From Certhia americana (taxonomy: Eukaryota; Chordata; Aves; Passeriformes; Certhiidae), in the NCBI GenBank assembly GCA_018697195.1, contig CM031879.1:38117408-38181407 (forward strand): a DNA stretch of 64,000 nt, read 5' to 3'. Both the position numbers and the translations under genes were made by a program. Positions within the stretch are counted from its first letter, which is position 1, and every line of letters starts with the position of its first letter. The notes under the pieces were generated by a model. That model did not search any database. It worked only from the letters and a program-made list of their open reading frames with translations, and was not told the DNA's origin. This document shows positions 37,343-50,356 of this stretch, in pieces.

Positions 37343-40300
37343 TTCAATAGGTTTTCCAGGGTCATGCATTTTCTCTTTTCCTACAGCTTGTGTCAGTCAC
37401 CAGATAAACTTGCATGTTACCACAATATCCTGGACATGAAAATAGCCTTAGTGCATTACTATTTTCCAATGCTGCTAGCTGGCATGGGGAGTTTAAGTGA
37501 TATATATATAAGAACACATATTTTTTTATATATTTGAAAAAATTTGTTCTTTCTTTTTTTCCTTTTCACAGCACCATAGTGATCTGTCATGTTTATAACC
37601 ATATTGCCTCTCTCTCCTGTTTCATCATGTGCCATTTCCAAATGCTCTGGAGGTGCTCAGTAAAGCTGAACCTTTTTTGAAGACTTATTGCATGAGGGTT
37701 CTAAAGCTGCACATGTTTTCTATGGATGCTTGAGTGCTTTACTATGTCTCCCTCTCTTTTTCCTCTTTTAGTTCACCTGTGGCCCAAGATATCATATCCA
37801 ACACATTTTTGCTGGGGCTCATTACACTGACATTTATATTTTTATGGAAGTTTTCCTTTGATGTTGACTGTGAGATGAGTACATTCCTTAATGAAATGTA
37901 CATCAAAGAGTTTGTTCACTCTTTCATGGATGTTCTTTGGAGAGAAATGAGGGAGAGACATCTTGAAAATTAAATTTAAATTACTCCTGAAAATGCATAA
38001 GCTGCAAACTGTTCATCTCAGTAAAAGTTCTAGCCAATGGAAAAGGCCAGCTGGAAGAGAAATCCAGGTTCAGCCCATGTGAGTGGGAAGATGGAAGGGG
38101 TTAGTCAGGCCCTTCCAGAGCCAAGAGCTTTAAGAGATTTTCGCACCCACTGTCATCACTCTTCCCTCTCCCCACTCCCTCCAGCCATCCTTGAGCTTTT
38201 TTTCCTTGAGCTCTTTTCAAACACTGCCACTTTTCTTTTCTGGATCAGGAGAAGCCAGCAAGCCTTAACTGTCCCTTCTGGTCACACTTGCTCTGCCTTG
38301 GCCCATCATCATGCACCATCACCTCTGTGGAGCACTGACCCCTCCACAGCTCACCTGTGCTTCCAGCTGCTTTTCTTCAGTCTCCCTTTCCTCCCATTCT
38401 ATTTGCCCTGCCCTGCATTTTCACCCAAGATCTTTTTCTCATTGACACAAACTCTTCTTTACATTTCCCCTGGCAAAATAAAGGATTCACTGAGCAAATA
38501 AAAATTGTACCTGAATGCATGTCTATGAGAGACAGTGAGAGGATAAAAAGTAAGGAACAAGGAAAGCTACAACAAGGCCTGACAGAAACAAAGGTACCTA
38601 CTAAATCCTTTTAAGACTTCACTAAGCTAGTGTGCAAGGGAAAAGGAGACACGGAAATAATTCAAACTGGGAAACAATAGGAGAATAACCTTAATATGAG
38701 AGGAAAAATTCAGCATTTCATTGTCACAGACTGGCTTCTAATACTATATGGAGGACTGAATCAGGATTTTACATTGAAGGAACATAAATTTAAAGGAATA
38801 TTATTAAGGGCCTATGAATAAGGGAAAAGGGAACATGATAAAGTCGTTATTCACCTGGAAGAATAATGTCTTTAATATTTTGCTATTAGACTGACCTAAT
38901 ATGTAACACATTACAGAAAAATTATTCATCTTATAATAATTTTAGATAAAGACATTAAATAGTATTTTTTGTAGGGATGTAAATTTTATAGCTGAAATAT
39001 AACTTTAAGAGGAAAGTGGAGAAATGGGAAGATGATTTAAGTCCACTGATTTTGCTTTATAGACAATTGTATTGATTATTTGATCGCACGTGACGTGCCT
39101 GATTATTTTGTTACGTTAAATTATAAGTGCTTCATAAATCTAGGGAGTGAATCATGGTAATGACATACTCCTAAAATCATAGACTGGGAGACTTGTTAAA
39201 CATTTGCAAAAGTTGCTTTATTGTGTATTTGCATTGAGTATTAAAAAAATAGTCGTATCATACTTTGCAGCAAATAACTTCAGTGAGGAACTAATTTATT
39301 ATCACATGTGAAAATTAAAGCTCTTCCATTTTAAATCTGCTTAAATGAAAGTAGGCAGTTCCATATAGCAAGTTGGACAGTCTGACTGTTTGTGGAGAAT
39401 GTCTGTACTAGAGAGGACCAAATCTTGTGCCATGTTGATAATTGTGTTCTGTTTCATTTGCAGACAGTTTCCCTAGCAGTGATAGCTACTCATCTTGGTT
39501 AAGTTATGCAACTGCTCCAGTCTGTATGGCTCTCTTTTGGATCATATCTGAGTGGAGGCACTCAGTCAGTCTCCTGACTTCATGTGGACCTGGAGAGCCA
39601 TTAGGAGATAGAGCTGTTGCTGAGGAAGGGGACCAAGCTGACACCGGCTGAGCTGTGGTTTTGAAACAAAGAGGTTTTGTTGCTTCAGGGTACTGACATA
39701 TGATAAAAGCACTATTTGTAGCGACAGTAGCATCAAAACAAAGAGAGAACTAATGTATAATGGAAACTCAGGTCATATGCTGATCTATCCTAACATCTGC
39801 AAAGGAAGAGCCTTCTCTGAAATGCAGGTGGTCTGCAAAGAGATGCATATAAAATGCCTAAATCAAAATACAAGCTACAGATAATGGCTGAAATAGGTCT
39901 CCAGAGGATCTTCCTTCCTCGAACCAACTCTATACATGACAGCCTGTAAAAGGGAAGAAAGAAACACAGATAATTTTACAATACTAGTTGTGAGAGCTGA
40001 GCATCGCCAGCGGATGAGACTGCCTCAGACCTACTGTTGTTTTAGGAGAATCCAACACTAAACGATGCTAGCAATGGCACACATGAATCTTATAAAACAC
40101 ATTTAACTATTAAAGGTCTTGACACAAAGGTGAAGTAATTCCAGCTGTCCTGCTGGACCACATAAAAGTGATATATGATGTGTAACTAAGATATTCATAC
40201 CAGGTGCAAGTGACCGATGCAACCAGCATGATGGCAGATCAAGAATTCTTGTAAATCTCATCAGGAGAGGCTATTTATTAAGGGCTTCAGTGTCTCCAGC

Positions 40301-41102
40301 TGTTTCACATCAGCAAATTTGACTGAATTTCTCTGTTAATAGACCTTACAAAGTTTCTGTGATTATCCTAGTCCTTATTCTAAATTTTTGGTTGAGGATG
40401 ATGAGCTACAGGAAAGATAGTTGAAAAGTTCCTTGACACACAGACCTATTTCAATCCCCATTTTGGTTTCTATCTGGCTGTATTCAGACATTTCCTTAGG
40501 CAAGCCTTTTCCAGCTGAGGAGCAGAACACTGCACAGATATTTTGAACAACAGTGGGAAAGTATATGTGGAACTGCTTTTTATGTCACTTTTCACATGCA
40601 TCGTGATCCTGAAGAATAAGAATCTGAACTTATATAAACTGCATGAATTGTCCCTTTCTGAACATGTGGAGAGTAGACTGAGGCATTTACTCTTCCCCAT
40701 TGAAGATACAGTACAGAAGTCTGTGAAAGCCATGGGCTGCATTAGTTGCCCCGTGTGACTCTGCAGTGAGTTTCTCATAGTCTCTAGAGAATGAGTTCCC
40801 TCTGAACTGGGCCTGACCTAGATATCCACTCCAGTGTCATTGCAGACATCTTAAGACATTACAAATTAATGATAGTCCTAGCCAAATTAAGTAAAGCAAC
40901 TGAGTAAGTATAAATTGCACAGCTGGGGTGAAAAATTAGTTTCTCAAATGATATTCATGTTATTGTTATAGCCATTATCTGATTATTACAGATGACACTA
41001 TTTATACATAATGAAACAAATGTGCTTTATCTCAGCATTCAAGGTTGTTCTGTGTTTTCAGTTAAAATCCTCAGTTATGGGAGTAACCATGAAGTGACAA
41101 AG

Positions 41103-41806
41103 GCTGCCCTGGGGTCAATACAGGCTGGGGGACGAGCAGATAGAGAACAGCCCTGCCCAGAAGGACTTGGGAGTGCTGGTGGATGAGAGGCTGGACATAA
41201 CCCAGCAGTGTGCACTGTCATCCCAGAAACCAAACATATCCTGGATTGCATCCAGAGCAGCATGGGCAGCTGCTCTGCTCCTGTGAGACCCCACCTGCAG
41301 GGCTGCATCCAGCTCTGAGGCCCCAGCACAGGAAGGACAGGGACCTGTTGGAATGAGTCCAGAGAAGTCTACCAAGATGGTTAGAGGGATGGAGCACCTC
41401 TCCTACGAGGAACAGCTGACACAACTGGGATTGTTCAGGCTGGAGAAGAGAAGGCTTTGGGGTGACCTAATTGCAGATTTCTAGTACCAGAAGGGACCAT
41501 ACAGGAAATATGGAGGGGGAATTTTTACATGAGCCTGTAAAGACAAAGGGAAATGGCTTCAAACTGAAAGAGAGTAGCTTTAGATTGGATGTCAAGGAGA
41601 AATTCTTGATTTTGAGGGTGGTGAGCCACTGGAACAGGTTGCCCAGAGAAGTTGTGGATGTCCTGTCCCTGGAAGTGTCCAAAGCCACGTGGCATGGAGC
41701 CCATGGTAGAAGGATTGGAATGAGATCATCTTTAAGATCTCTTCCAACCCAGGCCATTCTATGATTCTGTGATTCTATGGGTCTTTGATTCTGTGGGTCT
41801 ATGGCT
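41103..41806 (+). mobile_element. CR1 LINE 3' fragment (about 700 bp)
   Basis: This is the longest uninterrupted CR1 copy in the window, plus strand. It runs from late ORF2 ('agaaggacttgggagtgctgg', 'gagaccccacctgcagggctg', 'cctacgaggaacagctga', 'ctggagaagagaaggct') through 'actggaacaggttgcccaga' and 'tcttccaacccaggccat' to a long imperfect tail of attctatg/attctgtg/gtctatgg octamers (41758-41806). It is 5'-truncated and has indels that break ORF2. Confidence 0.95.
41522..41764 (+). pseudogene. CR1 ORF2 C-terminal fragment
   Basis: One plus-strand frame encodes the C-terminal end of CR1 ORF2: G-N-G-F-K-L-K-E, then F-R-L-D-V and [14 protein letters not shown], motifs diagnostic of this family. 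The region upstream is disrupted by stops and frameshifts, so no functional protein is made. The reverse-strand open frame of 148 codons over the same DNA is a shadow. Confidence 0.85.
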
Positions 41807-42906
41807 CTACTTTGGATGGTGCAGACTGTCTGATATGAGTGGCACAATTGATAGTGCAGTGATTCTGACATGCCAGTACCAGCCATGGCTGGATTAAGCC
41901 ATCTGCAGAGCACAAGATTTCACGAAGCACAGGCTTCACATGATAACTCTACAGGACTACAGCAAACAATTTGAAGTGTCCAGTGAAAATGACATAGCAA
42001 AGAATCAGAAAATGGGGCTTAGGAGGCACCAAGGATAGACTCATTGGGCTTCCTGAAATCAGTTCTTTAGCTACACTGAAGTAGCTCCATTGGCTGCTGA
42101 AAAATAAAAGTTAGAAAACTAAGTTGCATCTCTAAGGAATACATACTGGTATTTGGAGTTTTTGAAGAAGAGTATAAATGAGCATGGTTTTTTAATATAT
42201 GGAAGGCCATAAAATGAAAAAAATAATAAAGAAAATCAACTGAGCTGAAAAACTGGTCCATTACCTAATGTTATTCTAACCTCCTCTGAGACTCTTGGCT
42301 CCTGACAAAGGATTTGTTTATAAACTGGTGATACTTTGCTCTCAATGCTACTTCAGAATATGAGCTATTTAAATTAAAGATAGCTTGCCTATCTCAACAT
42401 TATATTGCAGTTCTATACATGACGCCAGTGTAGATGTATACACCTTAGATCTCCAACATTCAGGTCAGTTATGGTTTGTCAAGAAACTGTTAGAAGAGAA
42501 TTCACAGGGAAAGAACTGTCTTAAAAATTTCTTCTTTCATTTCTGTTTTTTCTTGCACAAAGGGAAGTCTTGTATTTTCAGTCTGCATAGCTTCAGGCAA
42601 TTCACACGGTACAGAATAATACTATTCTATTGAGAAATTAATTCCACTGAGAGGTATTGGAGAGCTCTGTAACTTCAGACAGCATCAGAAAGCCGATGTT
42701 TTACAGAGGTGTTGCAAAACTCCCCTTCAACCAGGTCTTACAAAGTCACAGTAACACCTCTGTGAGGAAACCTACCTACTCACTGAATATCTATCCAGGT
42801 TATTCAGGAAGGACACAGGCCCAGAATCATGTGTATTGAAGCCTTGAGAATAGATTTAAGCATGTCAAGATCCATTATCTGCATGTTTTCTAGCCATATT
42901 AGTAGC
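41807..42906. other. AT-rich non-coding DNA
   Basis: No gene or repeat family was recognised between the CR1 copy and the LTR-like region. Confidence 0.5.
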
Positions 42907-43134
42907 TGTCCTGGTTTTGCACTAGCTTAAATTTCTCTTTGCTCTTGGGGCACTTTGCCCTCCTTCCATTTTCAGTGACTTGAATGTCTTTAGCTAGGGC
43001 AAAGGAGAGGACAGGTGTCCCACTGCTCTGCTGTTAAGCAGTGGTTTTGTGCATCTACTGACTTTGCCCAATTAAAAACCAGGATCATCAGGAAACCAAA
43101 TGTGTGCTGAAAGCCTAACAGGAATTTGTAGACC
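42907..43134. mobile_element. Possible LTR/ERV-derived sequence
   Basis: The start tgtcctggttttgc resembles the first bases of well-known avian ERVL-type LTRs, but the following sequence does not clearly continue that consensus. It may belong with the minus-strand LTR-like unit to its right or be a separate relic. Confidence 0.3.
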
Positions 43135-43690
43135 TGTTAAGGAAACTACCCAGTCTGAGCATTCACAAGACTCTCTGGCAGTCTGAGACCAAAGCCCCTG
43201 CACAGCTCCAGTGAGCCCATGGATGCCCTGCTTGGCTCCCCACACACCCCACTCCCAGTCAGACCAGGTTTCCTGGCTGGTTTAACCCCAGGTTTCCCAT
43301 AGCAAAGTCTGAGGTGTCTCATTCCATAAAGCCATTTATTCACAGTGCAGTAACACAGAAACAGCCCGGGCTGGTGCCTCCGAGGAGAGACCCCCAACAA
43401 AGGCACCCCTGGGCTTTTGTACCCTCACAATCTACCCAGGCACAAGTCTTGCTCGTCCTCCTGAGGCCTGCCTTCCTGCTGTCTCCCAGTGTCCATCCTG
43501 GCTGGCACCACTTTCCTCGTGCCATTTGGTAACCAAATCATTGGCAGTTTATGGCCTCTCGTCTCAGGCTTCCTCCCAGAGTTCAACCTGCATGTAAATC
43601 TGCAGCTTGCAAATAGAGCTACCTTCCCCAGATGTATTCTTCAACAGGCCATGCCTCCAGGCTGACAACTAAGACACTGCCACCAAAATT
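43135..43690 (-). mobile_element. LTR-like element, minus strand
   Basis: Read on the minus strand, a TATA-like tacaaaag (plus 43415-43422) precedes AATAAA (plus 43335-43340) by about 80 nt, with GC-rich sequence between them, as in a retroviral R region. The segment is distinctly GC-richer than its surroundings, with sharp changes near 43150 and 43690. A plus-strand tgttaagg at 43135 could be one terminus. No second terminus, target duplication or internal viral gene was found, so the limits are estimates. Confidence 0.4.
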
Positions 43691-46600
43691 GGCTCAAAAT
43701 CAGCTTGAGCAAAAAATCAGCTTGTGATCATCTTTGACTGTTGCAGACCCTGTGCAGCTCAGTGGGGAGCTGTTTCAGCCAGTTTCATTCTAGGAAGGTA
43801 GATAATTTTGTATAGCTATCTTCTAGATGACTTGCAGCATTTCACTGTTTCTGTACCTGTCCAGTACACCTTAGCCTTGATAGATCTCTCTTCAATACTT
43901 TTTTATTTCTTATAACTAGTCTGAAGGACACACTATAAATTTGCAGAGAATTATTCTCTTTTTCATTTGTCTTTTCTTCCTTGTCTGCTTCCCAAAGCCC
44001 TATGATTAGCATCTATGTGTTCCTTTATACACCTTGGCTTGCGCATTACTGGCTTTCAGCCTTCTGAAGTCACACTGATGACAACCAATTCATTACATAA
44101 TGAAATATAATAAATTAATAGCATTCTTGTTTAATTGACAATTGTTTTGGTTGGCATCATATAAAGGCTTAATCTGGTGATAAACTACTTTTAATTAATT
44201 CATTGTCCCTACCCCTGATCCCCACCATTAATTTTACAGGGACTTCTACTGTAGAGTCTTCATGGAGAACTTCTTTGGGCAACTGTAGAAATTGAGGTGT
44301 CTTGCAGTGATGAGGCCTTATTCTCATTTTTGTTCAGTCACATACTCTCCTCCCCTCTTTCTGTGGGCACCTGAGGTGGATTTATATTCTGAGCAATTAT
44401 TTTTATGTATTGGATGCAAAATATCTGCCTAGTAATCATCTGCAGATGAACCTGGAATAAACATGACCCCTTAGATTATTGTCTATCATCACCTACAGCC
44501 ATTCTCTCTGTCAGGACTGCTAGATTCATTCCCTTTCCCAGTTCTCTGAGAGTGCCATTGGAAGAACCAGTGACACTCTTCTCTCAACAGTCAGATTTGT
44601 CAGTATAGGAATACTTTGTAAAGGTTTTGGTTTATTGTAATTTTTTAAAGTATATTTTTAGAACTATCTCTGATTGAATCACCATAGGGCTCCTTGTGTT
44701 CAAAGCTCAGGTTTGTCTCTCACTGTCCATGCTAATGCCAAGTTAGAGTGGCTGCAGTGGATGACAGAAGGGATGTGTTGCAGCAGCTCACAAGCCTTTA
44801 TTTGGTCCATAATGCAACCCTTAGCAGTCCTGTGTTCTGTCCTCAACTCTGATGCTACTTAGGCCTGCAGGTGTCCATCCTCAAGCCACCGAACAGACAC
44901 TCATACCTGCCTGCCTGCTTATTTCCTCCACAGACTTATCCTACCTGGCATCTTTGGTGTCTCTTAGAGCACAGGAAAGTTGCTCCCATGGGACAATGGT
45001 GCACAGCCTCTAGCACCTCCTGTGAGAAGCTTGCAGCCCAGCTGGGGACAAAGTCCTGACAAGGGGGTCTCTAAAACAGACATGGAGAGTCCTTATCCAA
45101 TGTTCAAATAACCTAAAGTCTCAGTTCACATCGTTGCTCCATGCCAAAGACAGAAGGATCCTTTTTCTCCACCCTCTGTTACAGGGCCCAAGAGTCAAAT
45201 ACCCTCATTGAACAGACTGTCTCTCACTCTCCAGATGTTCGCCCACTCTTGGGCAGTGACATAGGAAAATGTTTCATGTAGCAGGAAGTTTAGCGGTTCC
45301 TACACATTCCTCAAAGCTTTTAATGAGGCTGAGGCTCATTAAAACACACCCAGCTCTCACACCATGGGAGCTGAAGTAAGGGCATAAAATACCAGATTAG
45401 TGTTACTGCAAGTGAGAGGATACACCAAGCCTAGTCTGGAAAATTGGGAAAATCATTCTGGCACTACAACATTTAAGAAGTCTTCGGAAGCCCTGCTTGG
45501 CTGCACAATCTGAAGAGAGAGAAGTGTGAAGGAGGCCATAAGTAGGCAGCAATATGTCAATGAGACAGCCTGGCTGTCTGTCTCCTTCTGCACAAAGCCC
45601 AATATTTCTTTATTCTACCTTTTCCATCAAATCTCTGCCGCCACCTTCAGCAGATGACCACTAAAGTCTGCAAATCATTCACTGTGATCTGAGTCCATGC
45701 CCCTTCTTATCTGAAATGATTTCTCTCATTTTGTTGTCTCGTCAACACATGCAGAGAGCAGCATGGAAACCAAAGGGCTTTTTCAGATGATGCTTACTAG
45801 ATGAAAATGTTTGGAATAGGCAAATCAGTTCACAGATCTTGTCCAGAGGATGGACTTCAAGGGAAGTGGATTATCAGACTAAATTCTATATTGACTAGGA
45901 GCTTCAAAGAGTCTACAAAGTCTGTAGACTTGTGTTATTTATAATCTGTTCCACGTGGGATTCCCTCTTAGGCCTGCCCTGGACCTATCTCCATAACTCA
46001 GAGAGAGGACCATGAAAAAAAGACAGAAAATACTGGGTTCTACAATAGGGGAGAAATTTGAGAACTTTCACAGTAACTCATGTTCTCTTTGTGCTGATAG
46101 GGCCAGGTTGTCTACTGTACATTTCACTGAGAATGATCAGGTGTTCTTGGCACAAGAGGTAAATGAACAACTAAAACTGAAAATGTTTGCACTTTACAAC
46201 CACCTTTTCCTGTCCTTCCTACAGTGCCTGCAATACCTCCTCCATGTGTTGATGGAGTACACCTCAGCTGTCTGCTTGTCTCCCTAGATTCTCACCATCC
46301 GGCACCTACAGGAACAGCCAAACATAGCACATGCTGCAAGCCTGTCCAAATCAGGGTGGGCTACACCACACTGGTGGGGTGTGAAAGCATCTGTTGCTTG
46401 AAAATCTCAAGCTGAAGCCCTAAATTTCATTAAGGTTTAAAGCTTCAATTTTAGAGGGTGTACATCCTTCATTCCTAAATCTTCATTCCTGCCTTGGAGG
46501 ACACAGTGGACAAAAGCCACTTATTAAGTCTTGTTTTCTTTCCAAACAAATCCTAGAGCTCTAAGTACACTTTTTATTTGTTATATTACTTTAAAGAGTA

Positions 46601-46782
46601 AGATGAAAGGGGCTGTCTTTATGTTCCCTGTATATCTTTCAGCAATTTGCCTAGCTCAAGCAGGAATGCTAGTGTTTATATCCTCTATATTTCACATAGT
46701 ACTCACTCTGTGGCCAGAGGGTCTATGTATTATTGTTATTTTTGGTTCAGCTTTCAGGGCTTGCATATTGCAAACAGCTTTA

Positions 46783-46799
46783 TTTTTTTTTTTTTTTTT
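46783..46799. repeat. 17-base poly(T) run
   Basis: An uninterrupted run of 17 T residues. No element attached to it was recognised on either side. Confidence 0.9.
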
Positions 46800-47827
46800 A
46801 TAAGGAGACAGTAAAAAACTTTGCATTTGACAATGTCTGTGTCTCCTGACTCAGTGCACTTTTGGAAAGCTATCTTCTCTGGTATTCACACTATTTCATC
46901 CTCTACCACAAGACAATTTAAAATAAGATATTCCCAGTCCTGCCAGCTTTCTCTAAACAAAGCCTGTGAGTTGAGAATGAGCTCAGTATATGCAAGACAT
47001 GTATTGGCATAGACACACCAATGGGAAGGGAGCAGTTAGGGTAATTTGGGATGTCCTAGGAGACTTTGGGGAGAACTGTAGACCTCTCACTTCAGGGACC
47101 TTAATTTTCATTCATTTCAATAATGTACTTTCACCCCCAGACCATCAGCCTTCACAAATCCCAAATAAAGCACTGAAACAATGCCTAGGCAACAGGGTTT
47201 CCTATATCTGCAGCTGCTATAGAGAAATGGGATGAGAAGGCAAAAGCAAAGATTTATTCTCCATGAGGTGGTGGTTTGAGATGCATCTGCCTCCAGAACA
47301 GCCAATGCATGTCCTCTAGCAAAGGTACAGTAGGGGTTCTGGTGAAGGAGAGATCTGCCTTTGCTTTTATACACAAAGCTGGCCCTGAACCTGATAAGGA
47401 GAAATGTAGTATTCTTATATCTCTAGCACAGCTAAAATCTCTATTTATTGTTGATATGAGCCAGTTAATGTACATCAGAATACACATCTTGGAAATAAAA
47501 TGATTAATTAGACATTGTTTTAAAAAGTGCCTAAATACATAACAGAGTAACATGAAATTCTTATTTGGAAGTGTCCATATAATTTAAATGCCATGTACAT
47601 ATCACTAATGGTTTGAATCTTGTACAATATTTCAGAAGCATTCACCTGTCTAATTCCCTTTAACATCAGAGTCTATAAGGCATATAAATATCTTTGCAAT
47701 AGTTTTCAAAGGTCTCAAATGCATATTAGCACTGAAATCAGAACATTAGTTTGTGGTTTTATTGTTGTGAACTTTTATTTACAGATTGCCTGTCTTTACC
47801 GAAAGTTTGTCCACTGGTTGCTGACTG

Positions 47828-47848
47828 TTTTTTTTTTTTTTTTTTTTT
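47828..47848. repeat. 21-base poly(T) run
   Basis: An uninterrupted run of 21 T residues. On the minus strand it would be poly(A); no retrocopy was recognised to its right. Confidence 0.9.
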
Positions 47849-49337
47849 AATATTCAAGCACTTTGAATAGTTTTGTTTGTCCTCACTGTAACTAATCTCA
47901 CAGATGGATTATTAGGCTTGTAGAATTTGGTTACTTTTATAAATATTTTCTCTCATGGCAGAATCCTTTTTGAGGGAGAAGTTTCTACTGAAACACTCAC
48001 TTTATAGAAAATGTACTTTTGTTTGAAGAAGGCCATGTGCCCTAACTAGGCTGCCATGAACTGGTGTATGGCTGCACATACAGCACACAGTGTACTCTTT
48101 TTGGTAATTTTCTTCATCTCTCCCCTTCTCTGCTTCTTTTATTTCCACAAACTTTAATAAACTGAAAGAGAAATCCTAAGGAGGCTGGAGCTTTCAAACC
48201 AAAAATGCAGCACTTGAAATGAAATAGTATGATCTCATCCATCCCTAATTTTTAGTGTCTTTTCTATGCCCAGTAGACAGCTTTACTTTTATAAAACTTG
48301 AGTTCTCATCAGCTTTGAAAATACTATTTATTGACTTTGTCACTTGTATTTACTATAAGCTATTGCTTCTTGTATATGGCCATACGCAATGAGTTTCCAA
48401 ACATAATATTAAGTATTTTTATGTTGATCAAGAGATGTAATTCCAAAGTCAAACTATTCTCCAACTGTGCACAAGTGAAGGAAAAGTTTCACAGTGTACT
48501 GTGGTACAGTTTTGTACTCCTATACGTCTGACATAAGAATAATGTGCACTGGGCTTGATCCAACAGAGAGTGGCTTTTGTGTCTGTTGATCCTGGACTTT
48601 TCCAGAGCCCCCCAGGATCTCTAGTCAAAAAGTCTATTTTTGACTCTAATGGGAGAAAAGTGCTTCCTTCTATGACTGCAGACGGCCAAATTATGCATCC
48701 CATGCTGGCTTTTCCTGACTGGCACTGCAATAATAGCTGTAGTAAAGATTTTAGTCTTTACCTCTAAAGCCAGTTTGACATGAAAGATTGATAAGCCAAT
48801 GACTCAAAACCAAATGTAGTATTTCTTAAGAGAACATGGGCAGAAAGCTGCTGATTGTTTTCCCCTTTTGCACAGTAAATGAACTAACTAGCCAAATCCA
48901 TTGTTAGGTATCTGTTAAAGGGCTTTTGTTTTCCCATAAATAACCCCTGCAAGTTTTGAAAATTAAATCAGCCATCACAAGCAGGCTTTTCAACATGCCA
49001 CCAGGGCCAAATGCAGTCAGCATGCTCAAGAAATCATTTGTCATGATTCAATCAATAGACCAAGCAAAAAATCTAAAGAAAGGCTGAAGTAGAACAAAAC
49101 AGCATCAGGTTCTGTGCATACAGTCACTTCAGAAAATGATAAATCCAGCAACAATTATATACTTATAGTATCCTGATATTAAAGAAAAAAATACTGAAAT
49201 GGGAAGAGTACTTTATTTATCAAAGTAAGCTGATAATAATATCATAGCTGCAGCCAGAAATGTAGGCAGCAACAGGAAATTACTGGACTGCCTCTGTTGA
49301 TACCTTTCAGTACTGTGGATCCAAAGCTGGAATAGAT

Positions 49338-49443
49338 CCCTGGTTCACTGAAGTACTTAAGCATGTGTTTCATTCCCAGTGAGTTCAAAGAGACTTGTCC
49401 TTAAAATAAGCATCTGCTTAAATATTTAAACTGAATGAGGACC
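49338..49443. mobile_element. Ancient palindromic repeat, copy A
   Basis: About 106 bp whose ends are imperfect inverted repeats: ccctggttcactgaagtact on the left pairs with the reverse of the right end ctgaatgaggacc. Inner blocks ttaagcatgtg and gcatctgcttaa also mirror each other. The centre (cattcccagtgagttcaaag) is itself near-palindromic. The sequence matches the style of an old amniote interspersed repeat with ends like ccctgattcagca and a centre like cccattgacttcaatggg that I know from turtle and crocodile DNA. The copy is highly diverged. Confidence 0.6.
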
Positions 49444-49650
49444 TATCTTGATCCGATTTTTATTGGAAACATCCACTGACTTCCAAATTAGACTCCTAAA
49501 TAGGACTTGCAGGACTGTGGATCTGGACTTTAGTCATTCACCTATTTTACTCTAAGCATGTGTCCTGTGTAGAGGATGTACAGTCCATCAGGGGTATGTA
49601 TTTATCCAGTCTTGGGATAGCTAACTGATCTCTTCTCTGTAGTGATTGTT

Positions 49651-49891
49651 GACAGCCTGAAGATGTGCTGGGGGGCTTTAGGCTGGATATTAGAAAAATG
49701 TTCTTCACTTATTGAGCACTGGAGCAGGCTCCCCAGGGCAGTAGTCACAGCACCAAGCCTGACAGAATTCAAGAACTTTTTGGACAATACTCTCAGGCAC
49801 ACAGTGTGACTTTTGGGGATGTCCTATGCAGGGCTAGAAGTTGAACTCGATGATCCTTGTGGGAGCCTTCCAACTCAGCTTATTTTGTGAG
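49651..49891 (+). mobile_element. CR1 LINE 3' remnant (second subfamily)
   Basis: The segment runs from 'cagcctgaagatgtgctggg' and 'ggctttaggctggatattag' through 'gagcactggagcaggctcc', 'gacaatactctcaggcacac' and 'gaactcgatgatccttgtgg' to 'agccttccaactcagcttat'. These are CR1 3' signatures but of a subfamily different from the copies at 7 and 41 kb, with the 'ctcaggcaca' and 'tcgatgatccttgtggg' variants. It is plus strand, 5'-truncated, non-coding, and has lost most of its octamer tail. Confidence 0.88.
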
Positions 49892-50248
49892 TGTCCTTAC
49901 TAGAAATCTCAGCTGATTAGGGTGGTATAGCCTGACTCAGCAAATACTTGAGCATGACTGCACAAGCTGGATAATAAGATGAAATTGGCTGGTGTTGGTC
50001 TAGGAATGCTCTAAATAAATACCGCAGCCCCCACTTAACTCCCAGTCCATTGTCCCAGAGGCCAGATACAGCTGTGAGGACACAGCTGGGTGGAACAAGG
50101 TCATAAGGCTCATGGGGCTGCAGAGCAAAAGGGGCTCTTCCATTTTGCAAAGATTCAGACCAGAGGCCCTGCTGCAGGGGCAGGCAAGGTGGAAGCAGTG
50201 GTGAAAGTGTCATGATCAGCCCACAAGGTTTGACGGGTCTTTATGTAG

Positions 50249-50356
50249 CCCCATTAAAGTCAATGAGAACGAAACACACACTTTGCTCTGCAGAGATGGG
50301 ATTACTCATGCGCCTAAAATTAAACATGTGGTTAAGTGCTCTGCTGAATCAGGGCC
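50249..50356. mobile_element. Ancient palindromic repeat, copy B
   Basis: About 108 bp. The centre-type block ccccattaaagtcaatgag is followed by attactcatgcgcc, taaacatgtggttaagtgct and ctgctgaatcagggcc. The reverse complement of the right end begins ggccctgattcagca, matching copy C over 13 consecutive bases (ccctgattcagca) and continuing with lower similarity. The left inverted half is not recognisable, so the copy is truncated or more decayed there. Confidence 0.65.

Larger units (their letters stand above)
30080..41102. other. Long AT-rich stretch without recognised genes
   Basis: About 11 kb has no recognised exon, RNA gene or transposon family. The 154-codon open frame at 38037-38501 lies in a locally pyrimidine-rich segment and resembles no known protein. 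The only structure seen is low-complexity sequence and a 20 bp tandem duplication. Confidence 0.55.
43691..49337. other. AT-rich non-coding DNA
   Basis: About 5.6 kb without a recognised gene or transposon. Two long T runs are listed separately. A patch at 44090-44210 is rich in TAATTA and ATTGTT words, but nothing more specific can be said. Confidence 0.5.

Noticed and set aside
38037..38501. 154-codon plus-strand open frame, the longest in the window
   Set aside because: It lies in a locally pyrimidine-rich segment where stops are rarer; composition is Ser/Pro/Leu-rich low complexity and no domain was recognised.
41467..41913. 148-codon minus-strand frame
   Set aside because: It is the reverse complement of CR1 ORF2 and 3' end; the plus-strand frame has the genuine CR1 motifs.
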